Below, piece after piece: positions 9,956 to 19,964 of a stretch of 64,000 bases of DNA. The stretch lies in contig NZ_JAGGKM010000007.1 in assembly GCF_017873715.1 (NCBI RefSeq), forward strand, positions 165,946 to 229,945, written 5' to 3'. Origin of the DNA: Cytobacillus luteolus (GTDB taxonomy: Bacteria > Bacillota > Bacilli > Bacillales > Bacillaceae_L). Under the pieces are notes generated by a model. The model searched no databases and was not told where the DNA came from. It saw nothing but the letters and a program-made list of their open reading frames with translations. A program made the position numbers and the translations under genes. Position 1 is the first letter of the stretch. Each line of letters starts with the position of its first letter.

Positions 9956-10108
9956 GTGGACAAGAATAAACAAGGTAAAGTACCAAATATCTCAGGCTCC
10001 TTTCAAATCGCGGATGATAAGCGCCAGAATGATTTAGAATCAATGGAAAAAGAACATGATTTAGATGATGAGTCAATGTATTACGCTCGTATTTTTATGG
10101 AGGATTAA
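9956..10108 (+). CDS. Small acidic protein of unknown function (50 aa)
   Basis: The reading frame from the GTG at 9956 gives a charged 50-residue peptide ending SMYYARIFMED. The strong purine run AGGAGAGGGGGGAAGAG just upstream decides this start; the in-frame ATG at 9899 has no such site. A hairpin terminator follows directly. I do not recognise the family. The good ribosome binding site, terminator and codon pattern support a real gene. Confidence 0.55.
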   Translation: MDKNKQGKVPNISGSFQIADDKRQNDLESMEKEHDLDDESMYYARIFMED

Positions 10109-10112
10109 TAAT

Positions 10113-10162
10113 AAAAGGTGTTCCAAGAGGTAAAAAAAATTTACCTTGAGGAACACCTTTTA
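10113..10162. terminator. Bidirectional terminator
   Basis: A long two-part stem: AAAAGGTGTTCC with GGAACACCTTTT outside, and GGTAAA with TTTACC inside, separated by an AAGA/TTGA step. It lies between the 50-aa gene and the convergent uvsE. Confidence 0.9.
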
Positions 10163-11113
10163 CCATTCGATCGTGCCGCCATCGATACGCTTAACACCTC
10201 TAATTTTAGAAAGGTCTTCAGTAAGTTTGAGGCAGGCTTTATCTTTTTGCTTTGCTTCAATCATAATATCAAAATCTTGACCTACTTCACGTGCAAGATG
10301 AAGAAAAGGTAAGATGAACTCTGCGTCCACGTAGTCAGCATGACTTCTAAATTCTTTTTCAGACTTGGGTGAAGAAATATGAACCTTAGGAATAATGCCA
10401 AAATGATCCCAAGTTGAAAAAACCTCAGGTAATAGCTCCGAAAGGTCAGTTGAGCCAAGATTTGCTTGGTGGTGATGATAATCAAATACGAGTGGAATCT
10501 GTTCTTTTTTACAAACCTTAAGAGTTTCTTCCGTTGTGTACGTCTTGTCGTCATTCTCCAACGTCATTCTCTTTTTTATATGATCTGGTAACTTTACAAT
10601 GTTTTGATGAAATCTCTCAATTGCAGTAATCTTGTCACCGTAGGCTCCTCCAACATGGATATTAATATTTGAGATATCCGCTAGGCCCATTCCATCTAAA
10701 AGGTCATAATGGTACTGCATATCAATAACTGCATTGTCTGTAATATGTTCCTTGTCACTTGTAAATAATGTAAATTGGTTCGGGTGAAAGCTTACACGCA
10801 TTTTACTTTTTTTTACAGCAGTCCCGATTTCCTTTAGTTGTTTTTTAAAAACAGATCGATAATCCCACATGACTTCGGGATGGGTAGCTAAAGGTACAAT
10901 GGATGAAGACATTCTATAGACGTGAATATCATGGGCGATGTTGTAGTAAATCATTCGTAATGTGCTACGCAAATTATGTGCCGTGATTTCTTTGAGTTTT
11001 TGAATTCTTTCAATTTCTTCAAGCTGCTGATATCTTGTAAAAGTCATGGTCTTTGCGGGTGAGCATTCCCATAGTGATAATGCATGTGATACATAGCCTA
11101 ATCTTATTCTCAA
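10160..11113 (-). CDS. uvsE: UV damage endonuclease
   Basis: UvsE nicks DNA 5' of UV photoproducts, starting an alternative excision repair pathway; it is used by spores and bacilli. The protein is a TIM barrel with metal ligands. Visible motifs are [40 protein letters not shown] and [10 protein letters not shown], matching the UvdE family. I choose the TTG at 11113 ([15 protein letters not shown]), with AAAGGAGGG eight bases upstream, giving 317 aa. The frame stays open to 11185, but that extension reads into a class A repeat and is spurious. It is followed downstream by the terminator shared with the 50-aa gene. Confidence 0.92.
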   Translation of the reverse strand: MRIRLGYVSHALSLWECSPAKTMTFTRYQQLEEIERIQKLKEITAHNLRSTLRMIYYNIAHDIHVYRMSSSIVPLATHPEVMWDYRSVFKKQLKEIGTAVKKSKMRVSFHPNQFTLFTSDKEHITDNAVIDMQYHYDLLDGMGLADISNINIHVGGAYGDKITAIERFHQNIVKLPDHIKKRMTLENDDKTYTTEETLKVCKKEQIPLVFDYHHHQANLGSTDLSELLPEVFSTWDHFGIIPKVHISSPKSEKEFRSHADYVDAEFILPFLHLAREVGQDFDIMIEAKQKDKACLKLTEDLSKIRGVKRIDGGTIEW

Positions 11114-11160
11114 ACATGTTCCCTCCTTTTTTAAAACGTTCTTTTCGTAATATGAACATA

Positions 11161-11295
11161 GACCGTTCCTTTCCGCTGCAGGCACTTGCTTTCCGCGGGG
11201 AGGAAGTCGAGCCTCCTCGACGTTCCGTCTGCGGGGTCTCGACCTTTCCTCTACTTCCCGCAGGAGTCAAGTGCCTTCCGCTCCAATCCACTCTA
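11161..11295 (-). repeat. Structured intergenic element, class A copy 3
   Basis: A complete reverse-oriented copy without the nested hairpin. It lies between clsB and uvsE, both on the minus strand, ending about 40 bases upstream of the uvsE ribosome binding site, so it would sit in a read-through clsB-uvsE transcript. Confidence 0.85.
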
Positions 11296-11353
11296 AATAT
11301 AACTATATTTAAAAGCAACAATCATTGCAAAAGGTGCCTCTAAAAAAGTAATA

Positions 11354-11380
11354 AGGTCCTTCCCAAAGAAGGAGGGACCT
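11354..11380 (-). terminator. Likely terminator of clsB
   Basis: AGGTCCTTCC and GGAGGGACCT form a ten-pair stem with one wobble, directly after the clsB stop. On the minus strand it is followed by TTATTACTTTTTT. Confidence 0.7.
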
Positions 11381-11381
11381 G

Positions 11382-12581
11382 TTATAGAAAAGCTGATATA
11401 AGGGTTGAGAATGATTCTTTCCATTTTTGGAAGATAGAGCGGTTTTGTAGGCTTTCTAGGGTGATTTCAGTAGAGAAGGCTAAATCCTCGCTAAACTGTG
11501 CCTTAACCTCCTGAATAACTGTTTTATCATAAATGTAGCAGTTTATTTCATGGTTTAAATAAAGGCTACGCTTATCAAAATTTGCGGTGCCAATATCACA
11601 GATAACATCATCAATAATAAACACCTTTGCATGGTAAAAGCCTTTTTCATAAAAATAAATTTTTGCGCCTGCTTTTAAAAGTGGTTGAAAATATGGGACG
11701 GCAGCTTCTTTAACAAATAAGTGATCAGCCTTTCTAGGTAAAAGGATTGTCACTTTTACTCCCCGTTTTAATGCATATAATATCGCATTTGACAGTTTTG
11801 AGCCAGGAATAAAATACGGTGAACCTATCTTGACTTCTTTTTTTGCAGTATTTAATAGTTCTAAAAAGTGACTTTGTAGGTATGCTCCATCTGTTGGGAC
11901 GAGCTTCATATAGCTTTGGCCTTCGATTAGTGGTGGAAAATAATTTGGGTTTTGAGTTAAATCAATAGTAGTTCTGTCCTTCCAATCATATAAAAATTGC
12001 ATTTGTAAATCTTGTACACCTTTTCCTTCAATTTTTAAGTGATAATCTCGCCAAAAACCAAATTTTGAGTCATTACCGAGATATTCTTTCCCAACGTTAT
12101 AGCCACCTAGATAACCAATTTTGCCATCAATTACTGTTACTTTTCGATGATTTCTAGCATTCAAAGAGTAAAACAAATAAGGAAACCTAGGGATGTGACA
12201 TTCAAATAATTGAACTCCACTCTTTTTTAAGTCTACCTTCATTTCTTTTGAGATTTTATTGCCAACCCAATCGACCAGTAATCGTACCTCTACTCCTTCT
12301 TGTGCTTTCTTTTTAAGACGAGTAAGAAATTCCCGACTGATTTTATCATCTTTTACAATATAAAACAGGATATGAATATGTTCTTTTGCATTCTCAATCT
12401 CATTAAAGAGATCCGTAAACAGGCTGTTCCCTTCAGTAAAAAGCTTGAGATTACTTTTACGCTCAGGAAATTCACGCTTATTAACGATCGATAAATGTTT
12501 TTTTCGGCCAAGCTTGTAATCAATTCGGAGCCACAAGAATAGAATCATTAATACAGCGAACACAGTAGCTATTACATTCAT
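11382..12581 (-). CDS. clsB: Cardiolipin synthase, phospholipase D type
   Basis: Cls condenses two phosphatidylglycerols to cardiolipin at the membrane. The 399-aa protein has one N-terminal membrane helix and two phospholipase D HKD motifs: HRKVTVIDGKIGYLGG and HAKVFIIDDVICDIGTANFD. Each contributes the His, Lys and Asp of the active site. The single-helix form of about 398 residues beside uvsE and ywjF matches B. subtilis ywjE, shorter than the 480-500-aa ClsA type. AAAGGAG precedes the ATG. Confidence 0.93.
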   Translation of the reverse strand: MNVIATVFAVLMILFLWLRIDYKLGRKKHLSIVNKREFPERKSNLKLFTEGNSLFTDLFNEIENAKEHIHILFYIVKDDKISREFLTRLKKKAQEGVEVRLLVDWVGNKISKEMKVDLKKSGVQLFECHIPRFPYLFYSLNARNHRKVTVIDGKIGYLGGYNVGKEYLGNDSKFGFWRDYHLKIEGKGVQDLQMQFLYDWKDRTTIDLTQNPNYFPPLIEGQSYMKLVPTDGAYLQSHFLELLNTAKKEVKIGSPYFIPGSKLSNAILYALKRGVKVTILLPRKADHLFVKEAAVPYFQPLLKAGAKIYFYEKGFYHAKVFIIDDVICDIGTANFDKRSLYLNHEINCYIYDKTVIQEVKAQFSEDLAFSTEITLESLQNRSIFQKWKESFSTLISAFL

Positions 12582-12669
12582 ATGATTGTAACTCCTTTCT
12601 TTTCGGTTTTATTAGTGTAGACGAATACTTCCAAAATTATTTTATAAGGTTGTTTTTCATATAAATGTG

Positions 12670-12697
12670 TTGACTGAATGCTCATTCATTATATAAT
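12670..12697 (+). promoter_or_regulatory. ywjF promoter overlapped by candidate fatty-acid regulator operator
   Basis: TTGACT at 12670-12675 and TATAAT at 12692-12697 are spaced by 16 bases. The palindrome TGAATGCTCATTCA (12675-12688) fills the spacer, so a bound repressor would block polymerase. It resembles the TGAATGA...TCATTCA sites of the B. subtilis TetR-type FadR, though the half-site spacing differs. A related sequence precedes the thiolase gene. Confidence 0.65.
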
Positions 12698-12804
12698 GGA
12701 GTTATAGAGATAAAGTCAGAATATTATTTTGTTTTTAAATGTTCAAAAGCGATTGGACAAATTGCGAAATAATTTTATAGTATTTTTAGAAGGGGGAAAG
12801 TTTC

Positions 12805-14925
12805 ATGAGTACTACATTATTAGTTATTAACTTCATTGCATTCTTGGCTGTAACCGCTTACGCTGTTTATTTGTTTGCGTACTTGATTAAGACAAGAACG
12901 GAATATATCAAGCTCGGTAAGAAAATCGAATTTGATCGCAAATTCAAAGAGCGCTTCGATAAAATCTGGGTGAACGTATTCGGCCAGAAGAAGCTTTTAA
13001 AGGATAAAAAGAGTGGAATTATCCACGTTATGTTCTTTTATGGCTTTATCTTAGTTCAATTTGGAGCAATTGACTTCATTATTAAAGGTTTAGTGCCAGG
13101 AGCACATCTACCATTAGGTCCATTGTATCCCGCATTTACTTTTTTCCAAGAAATCGTAACATTTATGATTTTAGTTGCGGTCGTGTGGGCTTTCCACCGT
13201 CGTTATGTTGAGAAATTAGTTCGGTTAAAAAGAGGGTTTAAATCAGGGTTAGTTTTACTATTTATTGGTGGACTAATGCTGTCGGTATTATTAGGAAATG
13301 GAATGGGACTTGTATGGCATGGACATGACTTAACATGGAGCGAGCCTATTGCATCCGGATTTGCGTTTATTTTAGCCTGGATTGGTGAAACTGCTTCCAT
13401 TGTAGTATTCTACATTGCTTGGTGGATTCATTTACTTTTCTTATTAACATTCTTAGTGTATGTACCACAATCAAAGCATGCTCACTTAATTGCTGGACCA
13501 GTTAACGTTTTCTTTGGACGTTTATCAAACCCTGGTAAGCTTGATGCAATTAATTTCGAAGATGAAACACAAGAAACGTTTGGTGTTGGTAAAATTGAAG
13601 ATTTTAAACAAACACAATTAATCGATTTATATGCCTGTGTTGAGTGTGGACGCTGTACAAACATGTGTCCAGCAACTGGTACAGGAAAAATGCTTTCACC
13701 GATGGATTTAATTGTTAAATTACGTGATCATTTAACAGAAAAAGGTGCAGTTGTGACATCGAGAGCTCCTTGGGTACCTACAGTTGCATTTTCAAATACA
13801 AAAGGTAACCAATTGGCACTTGCTTCTGCTGGAAAAGGTGCAGAAGAATCAGCTGCAACACTTGAAATGGCATATAATCCAAGCTTAATTGGTGATGTTA
13901 TCACAGAAGAAGAGATTTGGGCATGTACGACCTGTCGTAACTGTGAAGATCAATGTCCAGTTATGAATGAGCATGTTGATAAAATTATCGACCTACGTCG
14001 TTACTTAGTTTTAACTGAAGGTAAAATGGATGCAGATGCTCAACGTGCAATGACAAACATTGAGCGCCAAGGAAATCCATGGGGACTTAACCGTAAGGAA
14101 AAGGAAAACTGGCGTGAAGCTCGCGAAGATGTAGTTGTTCCAACTGTTAAAGAGCTAAAAAAAGCTGGTGAAGAGTTTGAGTATTTATTCTGGGTTGGGT
14201 CAATGGGTGCATTCGATAACCGAAGCCAAAAGATTGCATTATCATTTGCGAAGTTATTAAACGAAGCGGGTGTGAAGTTTGCGATCTTAGGAAATAAAGA
14301 GAAAAACTCAGGAGATACACCTCGTCGTTTAGGTAACGAGTTCTTATTCCAAGAGCTTGCTACAGGAAACATCGATGAGTTTGAGAAAAATGAAGTGAAG
14401 AAGATTGTAACGATTGATCCACATGCTTACAACATCTTTAAAAATGAGTATCCTGATTTCGGCTTAAAAGCTGAAGTGTACCATCACACTGAGGTATTAG
14501 CTCAGTTAGTGAAGGAAGGAAAACTTATTCCTAAATATGAAGTAAAAGAAACAATTACTTACCACGATTCTTGTTATTTAGGTAGATACAATGAAGTGTA
14601 TGAACAACCACGTGATATTTTAAGAGCAATCCCAGGTGTAACGTTAATTGAGATGGAGCGTAATCGCGAGTCAGGAATGTGCTGTGGAGCTGGTGGAGGG
14701 CTCATGTGGATGGAAGAAGACACAGGAAGTCGTATCAATGTGGCAAGAACTGAACAGGCACTTGCGATTCAACCAAGTGTTATCAGCTCAGGCTGTCCTT
14801 ACTGCTTAACGATGTTAAGTGATGGAACGAAGGCGAAGGAAGTTGAAGAAGAAGTTGGCACATTTGATATTGCTGAACTACTTGAAAAATCTGTAGTTGG
14901 TGAAACAAAAGAACTTGCTTCATAA
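12805..14925 (+). CDS. ywjF: Membrane-anchored iron-sulfur oxidoreductase (HdrD/GlpC-like)
   Basis: The 706-aa protein has an N-terminal membrane domain (about residues 1-230, five or six helices, NarI-like) followed by two 4Fe-4S clusters, CVECGRCTNMCP and CTTCRNCEDQCP. Two cysteine-rich CCG domains follow, seen as CYLGRYNEVYEQP...CCGAGGG. This layout fits a quinone-linked redox protein. Its place beside acyl-CoA dehydrogenases suggests it passes electrons from electron-transfer flavoprotein to the quinone pool, an inference shared for B. subtilis ywjF, a FadR-regulon member. The ATG is preceded by AGAAGGGGG. A perfect 10-bp stem terminator follows at 15023. Confidence 0.9.
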   Translation: MSTTLLVINFIAFLAVTAYAVYLFAYLIKTRTEYIKLGKKIEFDRKFKERFDKIWVNVFGQKKLLKDKKSGIIHVMFFYGFILVQFGAIDFIIKGLVPGAHLPLGPLYPAFTFFQEIVTFMILVAVVWAFHRRYVEKLVRLKRGFKSGLVLLFIGGLMLSVLLGNGMGLVWHGHDLTWSEPIASGFAFILAWIGETASIVVFYIAWWIHLLFLLTFLVYVPQSKHAHLIAGPVNVFFGRLSNPGKLDAINFEDETQETFGVGKIEDFKQTQLIDLYACVECGRCTNMCPATGTGKMLSPMDLIVKLRDHLTEKGAVVTSRAPWVPTVAFSNTKGNQLALASAGKGAEESAATLEMAYNPSLIGDVITEEEIWACTTCRNCEDQCPVMNEHVDKIIDLRRYLVLTEGKMDADAQRAMTNIERQGNPWGLNRKEKENWREAREDVVVPTVKELKKAGEEFEYLFWVGSMGAFDNRSQKIALSFAKLLNEAGVKFAILGNKEKNSGDTPRRLGNEFLFQELATGNIDEFEKNEVKKIVTIDPHAYNIFKNEYPDFGLKAEVYHHTEVLAQLVKEGKLIPKYEVKETITYHDSCYLGRYNEVYEQPRDILRAIPGVTLIEMERNRESGMCCGAGGGLMWMEEDTGSRINVARTEQALAIQPSVISSGCPYCLTMLSDGTKAKEVEEEVGTFDIAELLEKSVVGETKELAS

Positions 14926-15022
14926 TTTTCGAGAAGATTTTATATTCATAATTACAATTTCAATTTAAATATTCCAAATTTTACTGTAAAATAGAAATAT
15001 AGATTAGTAGAACTTGCGACTA

Positions 15023-15070
15023 AGAGGTGTACGAACTTTATTATGTAGAGATTGTACACCTCTCTTATTA
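15023..15070 (+). terminator. Terminator of ywjF
   Basis: AGAGGTGTAC and GTACACCTCT pair perfectly around a 21-base loop and are followed by CTTATTA. The T run is weak. Confidence 0.65.
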
Positions 15071-15078
15071 GGTGAAAT

Positions 15079-15094
15079 CGAGCGAGCGTTCAGT
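15079..15094 (+). promoter_or_regulatory. Candidate operator before the thiolase gene
   Basis: CGAGCGAGCGTTCAGT differs only by transitions from AATGAATGAGCATTCAGT, the reverse complement of the ywjF site, over the aligned 16 bases. The shared pattern is YGARYGAGCRTTCAGT. The TetR protein encoded at 19965 or a FadR homologue elsewhere could bind both. Confidence 0.45.
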
Positions 15095-15138
15095 CGCATT
15101 TGTTGAAAGCGATTACTTTTTAAAAGGGAGGCTTTTTA

Positions 15139-16317
15139 ATGGGGAAAACAGTGATTGTAAGTGGTGTACGAACTCCGTTTGGAAAATTAGGTGGTGCTCT
15201 TAGCGCGCTTTCTGCTTCTGACCTAGGCGGAATTGCGGTAAAAGAGGCTCTTAACCGTGCAGGAGTTGACCCAGCTAATGTAGGTGAAGTAATTCTAGGT
15301 ACTGTTTTACAAGGCGGACAAGGACAAATTCCTTCTCGTCAGGCGGCACGTAAAGCAGGAATTCCTTGGGAAGTTAAAACGGAAACAATCAATAAGGTAT
15401 GTGCATCAGGGCTTCGCAGTGTCACACTTGCAGACCAAATTATCCGTGCAGGTGATGAAGACGTAATTGTTGCAGGCGGTATGGAATCGATGAGTAATGC
15501 ACCTTACATTTTACCGAAAGCACGCTTTGGTCTTCGTATGGGAGATGCCAATGTTGTTGATTTGATGGTTCACGATGGATTGACGTGTAGTTTTAACGGA
15601 GTTCACATGGGGACATATGGAAACGGAACAGCGGATGAGCTTGAATTATCACGTGAGGCACAGGATGAGTGGGCATATACAAGCCATCAACGTGCTGTAG
15701 CAGCGATTGAGGCTGGAAGGCTGGCAGAGGAGATTGTTCCTGTTGAGTTGAAAGGCCGTAAAGGTGATATTACGGTGGTTGACCAGGATGAAGCACCTCG
15801 TAAGGATACATCTGTTGAAAAGTTAGCTAAACTTGCACCTGTATTCGGACCTGAAGGAACAATCACAGCTGGAAATGCACCTGGAATTAATGATGGTGCA
15901 GCAGCTCTTGTTTTAATGAGCGAAGAGAGAGCTCAGAAAGAAGGAAAAGAGAAGGTAGCTACGATACTTGGTCATGCAGCTATTGCAGTTGAAGCAAAGG
16001 ACTTCCCTAAGACTCCAGGCTTGGTTATTAATGAGTTACTAAAGAAAACTGGTAAAACAGTCGATGAAATCGATTTGTTTGAAGTAAACGAAGCGTTTGC
16101 TGCAGTAACTTTAGCTAGTGGGCAAATTGCTGGTCTTGATCCTGAAAAAGTAAATGTAAATGGTGGAGCAGTTGCATTGGGACACCCAATCGGGGCAAGT
16201 GGAGCACGTATCATCATTACACTTATTCACGAATTAAAACGCAGAGGCGGCGGGATTGGAATTGCTTCGATTTGTTCGGGTGGCGGGCAAGGCGATGCGA
16301 TAATGATACAGGTGTAA
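15139..16317 (+). CDS. Acetyl-CoA acetyltransferase (thiolase)
   Basis: This 392-aa thiolase catalyses reversible CoA-dependent cleavage or condensation of acetoacetyl-CoA or related 3-ketoacyl-CoA. The nucleophilic Cys is in [11 protein letters not shown], the catalytic His in [11 protein letters not shown], and the second Cys in CSGGGQGDA near the C terminus. The length is typical. AAGGGAGG precedes the ATG. It leads a run with a 3-hydroxybutyryl-CoA dehydrogenase and acyl-CoA dehydrogenases, comparable to mmgA-mmgB-mmgC in B. subtilis. Whether it works in degradation or in butyryl-CoA synthesis is not settled by sequence; the IcmF gene downstream points to four-carbon acyl-CoA metabolism. 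Confidence 0.9.
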   Translation: MGKTVIVSGVRTPFGKLGGALSALSASDLGGIAVKEALNRAGVDPANVGEVILGTVLQGGQGQIPSRQAARKAGIPWEVKTETINKVCASGLRSVTLADQIIRAGDEDVIVAGGMESMSNAPYILPKARFGLRMGDANVVDLMVHDGLTCSFNGVHMGTYGNGTADELELSREAQDEWAYTSHQRAVAAIEAGRLAEEIVPVELKGRKGDITVVDQDEAPRKDTSVEKLAKLAPVFGPEGTITAGNAPGINDGAAALVLMSEERAQKEGKEKVATILGHAAIAVEAKDFPKTPGLVINELLKKTGKTVDEIDLFEVNEAFAAVTLASGQIAGLDPEKVNVNGGAVALGHPIGASGARIIITLIHELKRRGGGIGIASICSGGGQGDAIMIQV

Positions 16318-16320
16318 GGG

Positions 16321-16351
16321 CATTCGACAAATGCCACGCACTTGTCGAATG
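16321..16351 (+). other. Intercistronic hairpin
   Basis: CATTCGACAA and TTGTCGAATG form a perfect ten-pair stem around ATGCCACGCAC. No T run follows, so it is unlikely to stop transcription fully and may instead mark an mRNA processing or stability site between the thiolase and dehydrogenase genes. Confidence 0.55.
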
Positions 16352-16384
16352 AGATCTATTCTAAATTCAGGAGGTAACGAAACA

Positions 16385-17236
16385 ATGAACGTACAAAATG
16401 TAATGGTTATTGGTGCAGGACAAATGGGCTCAGGTATAGCTCAAGTGTGTGCAATGGCTGGTTATCAAGTGAAACTTCACGATATTAAGCAGGAATTTTT
16501 AGATAGAGGCTTTGGAATCATTAAGAAGAACCTGTCACGCCAGGTTGAAAAAGGACGTATGACAGAAGAAGACATGACAGCGACGTTAAATCGAATTACG
16601 CCTTCTCTAGATTTACAGAATGCTAGTGATATTGATTTAGTCATTGAAGCAGCCATTGAAAATATGGAAATCAAAACAAAGCTATTTGCTGAGTTAGATA
16701 AAATTGCACCAGCAGATGCCATTTTAGCAACAAATACATCATCACTACCGATTACTGAAATTGCAGCAGCGACGAATCGTCCTGAGAAAGTGATCGGAAT
16801 GCACTTCATGAATCCAGTACCAGTCATGAAATTAGTTGAAATTATTCGTGGCCTTGCAACAACGGATGAAGTGTATGCAGTAATTGAAGATATGACGAAA
16901 AAGCTAAGCAAAGTTCCGGTAGAAGTTAATGATTTCCCAGGCTTTGTTTCAAACCGTATTTTAATGCCAATGATCAATGAAGCTATTTTTACAGTATATG
17001 AAGGTGTAGCAACTCCTGAGGCCATTGATGAAGTTATGAAGCTAGGAATGAATCATCCAATGGGTCCATTAACTTTAGCCGACTTTATTGGTCTTGATAC
17101 ATGTCTATATATCATGGAGACATTACATGAAGGATTTGGAGATGACAAATATCGTCCATGTCCATTACTACGAAAGTATGTAAAAGCCGGTTGGTTAGGT
17201 AAGAAATCTGGTCGAGGATTTTATGTTTACGAATAA
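16385..17236 (+). CDS. 3-hydroxybutyryl-CoA dehydrogenase
   Basis: This 283-aa enzyme interconverts 3-hydroxybutyryl-CoA and acetoacetyl-CoA with NAD(P). It has the N-terminal dinucleotide-binding [11 protein letters not shown] (residues 10-20), the catalytic His in [12 protein letters not shown] and the helical C-terminal domain with [11 protein letters not shown]. The start is the ATG at 16385, ten bases after AGGAGG; an upstream in-frame start at 16331 lies in the hairpin and has no ribosome binding site. It matches MmgB/Hbd in size. It is followed closely by an acyl-CoA dehydrogenase, indicating an operon. Confidence 0.93.
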   Translation: MNVQNVMVIGAGQMGSGIAQVCAMAGYQVKLHDIKQEFLDRGFGIIKKNLSRQVEKGRMTEEDMTATLNRITPSLDLQNASDIDLVIEAAIENMEIKTKLFAELDKIAPADAILATNTSSLPITEIAAATNRPEKVIGMHFMNPVPVMKLVEIIRGLATTDEVYAVIEDMTKKLSKVPVEVNDFPGFVSNRILMPMINEAIFTVYEGVATPEAIDEVMKLGMNHPMGPLTLADFIGLDTCLYIMETLHEGFGDDKYRPCPLLRKYVKAGWLGKKSGRGFYVYE

Positions 17237-17278
17237 AACAGCATGAGTCTACATGACACGTTAGAAAGGGGAATACAA

Positions 17279-18418
17279 ATGGATTTCCGCTTCACACAAG
17301 AGCAAGAAATGATGCGAAAAATGGTTCGTGATTTTGCTCAAACTGAAATTGCACCACATATTGAAAGTATGGAAAACGGAGAGTTTCCTAGAGAGATTCT
17401 AGCAAAGATGGCTGACTTAGGCTTAATGGGAATTACAGCTCCTGAAAGCTTGGGTGGTTCTGAAATGGACTTTACTTCCTACATCATCGCAATCCATGAG
17501 CTTTCGAAAGTGAGCGCAACAATTGGAGTTATTTTATCAGTACACACATCAGTAGGAACAAATCCAATTCTTTATTTTGGAAATGAAGCACAAAAGCAAA
17601 AGTATATACCGAAACTTGCTTCAGGTGAATATTTAGGTGCCTTTGCTTTAACTGAGCCAAGTGCTGGGTCAGATGCAGGTAGCTTAAAAACAAAAGCCGT
17701 AAAGCAAGGTGATCACTATATTTTAAACGGTTCAAAGGTTTTCATTACAAACGGTGGAGAAGCCGATACGTATATTGTTTTTGCTCGAACAAATCCTGAT
17801 GAATTGGGCAGCAAGGGGATTTCAGCATTTATCGTTGAAAAAGATACTCCAGGCTTCATCATTGGAAAAGATGAGCATAAAATGGGCCTTCATGGTTCAA
17901 GAACGGTGCAGTTAACCTTTGAGGATGCAAAGGTACCAGCTGAAAACCTATTAGGTGAAGAAGGGGAAGGGTTAAAAATTGCCCTAGCCAATTTAGATGT
18001 GGGTCGTATAGGTATTGCGGCTCAATCTTTAGGGATAGCTGAAGCTGCTCTAGAGCATGCAGTAGGTTATGCAAAAGAGAGAGTACAGTTTGGGAAACCA
18101 ATAGCTGCTCAACAAGGAGTGGGCTTTAAACTTGCAGATATGGCTACAAGTGTAGAAGCATCAAAACTACTAGTCTATCAAGCAGCATACCTACGCACAA
18201 ATGGGCTACCGTGTGGAAAAGAAGCATCCATGGCAAAGCTATTTGCTTCAAAAACAGCAATGGAAGTTACAACAGAAGCAATCCAAGTCTATGGGGGATA
18301 TGGTTACACAAAAGATTACCCAGTCGAACGCTTCTTCCGTGATGCAAAAATCTGCGAAATCTATGAAGGAACAAGCGAAATCCAGCGCTTAGTTATTAGT
18401 AAACATCTTTGTAAGTAA
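17279..18418 (+). CDS. Acyl-CoA dehydrogenase, first of a tandem pair
   Basis: A 379-aa FAD enzyme oxidising acyl-CoA to trans-2-enoyl-CoA and passing electrons to electron-transfer flavoprotein. Visible signatures are [15 protein letters not shown] (flavin-binding), [17 protein letters not shown] and the C-terminal [14 protein letters not shown]. The catalytic Glu is in QIYEGT-type context (here CEIYEGTSE). The start is the ATG at 17279 after GAAAGGGG; a longer frame from 17243 is unsupported. The neighbour at 18700 has exactly the same length and clear similarity, so the pair arose by duplication. The substrate range (short chain or branched) cannot be read from sequence alone. Confidence 0.92.
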   Translation: MDFRFTQEQEMMRKMVRDFAQTEIAPHIESMENGEFPREILAKMADLGLMGITAPESLGGSEMDFTSYIIAIHELSKVSATIGVILSVHTSVGTNPILYFGNEAQKQKYIPKLASGEYLGAFALTEPSAGSDAGSLKTKAVKQGDHYILNGSKVFITNGGEADTYIVFARTNPDELGSKGISAFIVEKDTPGFIIGKDEHKMGLHGSRTVQLTFEDAKVPAENLLGEEGEGLKIALANLDVGRIGIAAQSLGIAEAALEHAVGYAKERVQFGKPIAAQQGVGFKLADMATSVEASKLLVYQAAYLRTNGLPCGKEASMAKLFASKTAMEVTTEAIQVYGGYGYTKDYPVERFFRDAKICEIYEGTSEIQRLVISKHLCK

Positions 18419-18464
18419 GTTTGTTGTTTAATAGGAATTTAGCGCATTCTCCATAATGATATCT

Positions 18465-18651
18465 GAGTGGATTGGAGCGGAAGGCACTTGACTCCTGCTC
18501 AGAAGTAGAGAAAAGGTCGAGACCCCACAGACGGGACGTCGAGGAGGATCGCCTTCCTCCCCGATGGGAATCCGCCCTTGAAAAAGCCGGCAGTTGGGCT
18601 TTTTCATGATTCCCCGCGGAAAGCAAGTGCCTGCAGCGCAAAGTAACGGGC
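18465..18651 (+). repeat. Structured intergenic element, class A copy 4, with nested hairpin
   Basis: A class A copy between the two acyl-CoA dehydrogenase genes. After TCCTCCCCG it carries an extra 50-base hairpin (about 18564-18615) with TTGAAAAAGCC / GGGCTTTTTCAT as the inner stem, before resuming at CGCGGAAAGC. Confidence 0.85.
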
Positions 18652-18699
18652 AGGATTAAAATGAATAAAAATTAATAGATATAATGGGGGAACTACAAA

Positions 18700-19839
18700 A
18701 TGAACTTCAAATTATCAGAAGAACATGAAATGATTCGTAAAATGGTACGCGATTTCGCAAAAAATGAAGTAGCACCAACTGCAGCTGAGCGTGATGAAGA
18801 AGAACGCTTTGACCGTGAAATCTTTGACAAAATGGCTGAACTAGGACTAACAGGGATTCCTTGGCCTGAAGAGTACGGCGGAATTGGCAGTGACTATCTA
18901 GCATACTGTATCGCAGTTGAAGAACTTTCTCGTGTATGTGCATCTACAGGAGTAACTCTATCTGCTCACACATCTTTAGCAGGCTGGCCAATCTTTAAGT
19001 TTGGTAACGAAGAGCAAAAACAAAAATACCTACGCCCTATGGCAGAAGGTAAAAAAATTGGTGCTTACGGCTTAACAGAGCCAGGTTCAGGATCAGATGC
19101 TGGTGGAATGAAAACAACAGCTAGACTTGATGGCGACCACTATGTATTAAATGGCTCTAAGATCTTCATTACAAATGGAGGAATTGCTGATATCTATGTT
19201 GTATTTGCCCTAACTGACCCTACTTCTAAGCATAAAGGAACATCTGCATTTATCGTAGAAAGTGACACTCCAGGCTTCTCTGTAGGTAAAAAGGAAAGCA
19301 AGCTAGGAATACGTTCATCTCCTACAACTGAAATCATGTTCGAAGATTGCCGTGTACCAAAAGAGAACTTACTTGGAGAAGAAGGCGAAGGGTTCAAAGT
19401 TGCGATGATGACATTAGACGGTGGTCGTAACGGTATCGCAGCTCAAGCAGTAGGGATTGCTCAAGGTGCGTTAGATGCTGCTGTTGAATACGCGAAAGAA
19501 CGTGTTCAATTTGGTAAGCCAATTGCCGCACAACAAGGTGTAGGCTTTAAACTTGCTGATATGGCTACTAGTATTGAAGCATCTCGTCTATTAACCTATC
19601 AAGCTGCTTGGTTAGAATCAGAAGGCTTACCATATGGTAAAGAATCAGCCATGTCGAAGCTATTAGCTGGTGACACTGCAATGAAAGTAACAACAGAAGC
19701 TGTTCAAGTATTCGGCGGTTATGGTTATACAAAGGATTACCCAGTAGAGCGCTACATGCGTGATGCAAAAATCACACAAATCTACGAAGGCACACAAGAA
19801 ATCCAACGCCTAGTCATCTCAAGAATGATTACAAAATAA
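18700..19839 (+). CDS. acdA: Acyl-CoA dehydrogenase, second of a tandem pair
   Basis: This 379-aa paralogue of the preceding gene has the same motifs: [34 protein letters not shown] and [15 protein letters not shown]. Its N terminus, [20 protein letters not shown], is the form usual for AcdA/MmgC-type short-chain enzymes. Its position between ywjF and rpoE matches B. subtilis acdA. ATGGGGGAAC precedes the ATG. The insertion of a class A element between the paralogues may give this gene some separate control. Confidence 0.92.
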   Translation: MNFKLSEEHEMIRKMVRDFAKNEVAPTAAERDEEERFDREIFDKMAELGLTGIPWPEEYGGIGSDYLAYCIAVEELSRVCASTGVTLSAHTSLAGWPIFKFGNEEQKQKYLRPMAEGKKIGAYGLTEPGSGSDAGGMKTTARLDGDHYVLNGSKIFITNGGIADIYVVFALTDPTSKHKGTSAFIVESDTPGFSVGKKESKLGIRSSPTTEIMFEDCRVPKENLLGEEGEGFKVAMMTLDGGRNGIAAQAVGIAQGALDAAVEYAKERVQFGKPIAAQQGVGFKLADMATSIEASRLLTYQAAWLESEGLPYGKESAMSKLLAGDTAMKVTTEAVQVFGGYGYTKDYPVERYMRDAKITQIYEGTQEIQRLVISRMITK

Positions 19840-19850
19840 ACTAATAAATA

Positions 19851-19941
19851 GGGGGCCTGACCCCAAACGTAGTACCGCGTTAAAGCACCGGGGGTCAGGC
19901 CCCCGGTGTGGTAATGCGCTAAAGTGCGAGGGGTTAGGGCT
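19851..19941. repeat. GGGGCCTGACCCC palindrome (class C) copy 1 with degenerate second arm
   Basis: GGGGGCCTGACCCC (19851-19864) and GGGGTCAGGCCCCC (19891-19904) form a perfect 14-bp inverted repeat. A decayed further arm follows, with GAGGGGTTAGGGCTC at about 19928-19942. There is no T run. It lies between the acyl-CoA dehydrogenase and TetR genes. Confidence 0.8.
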
Positions 19942-19964
19942 CTGTTTGTTTAGGGGTGGGTGAC

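Noticed and set aside
11114..11185. N-terminal extension of UvsE to an ATG at 11185
   Set aside because: The extension is read from a class A repeat; a TTG with AAAGGAGGG at the position expected for the family is better.
11053..11343. Similar predicted peptides (containing [14 protein letters not shown]) in several places, for example 4006-4236, 6246-6428, 11053-11343 and 49133-49402
   Set aside because: All lie in class A elements. The similarity comes from the conserved nucleotides; frames are broken by indels, nested hairpins and variable arms, and no ribosome binding sites are present.
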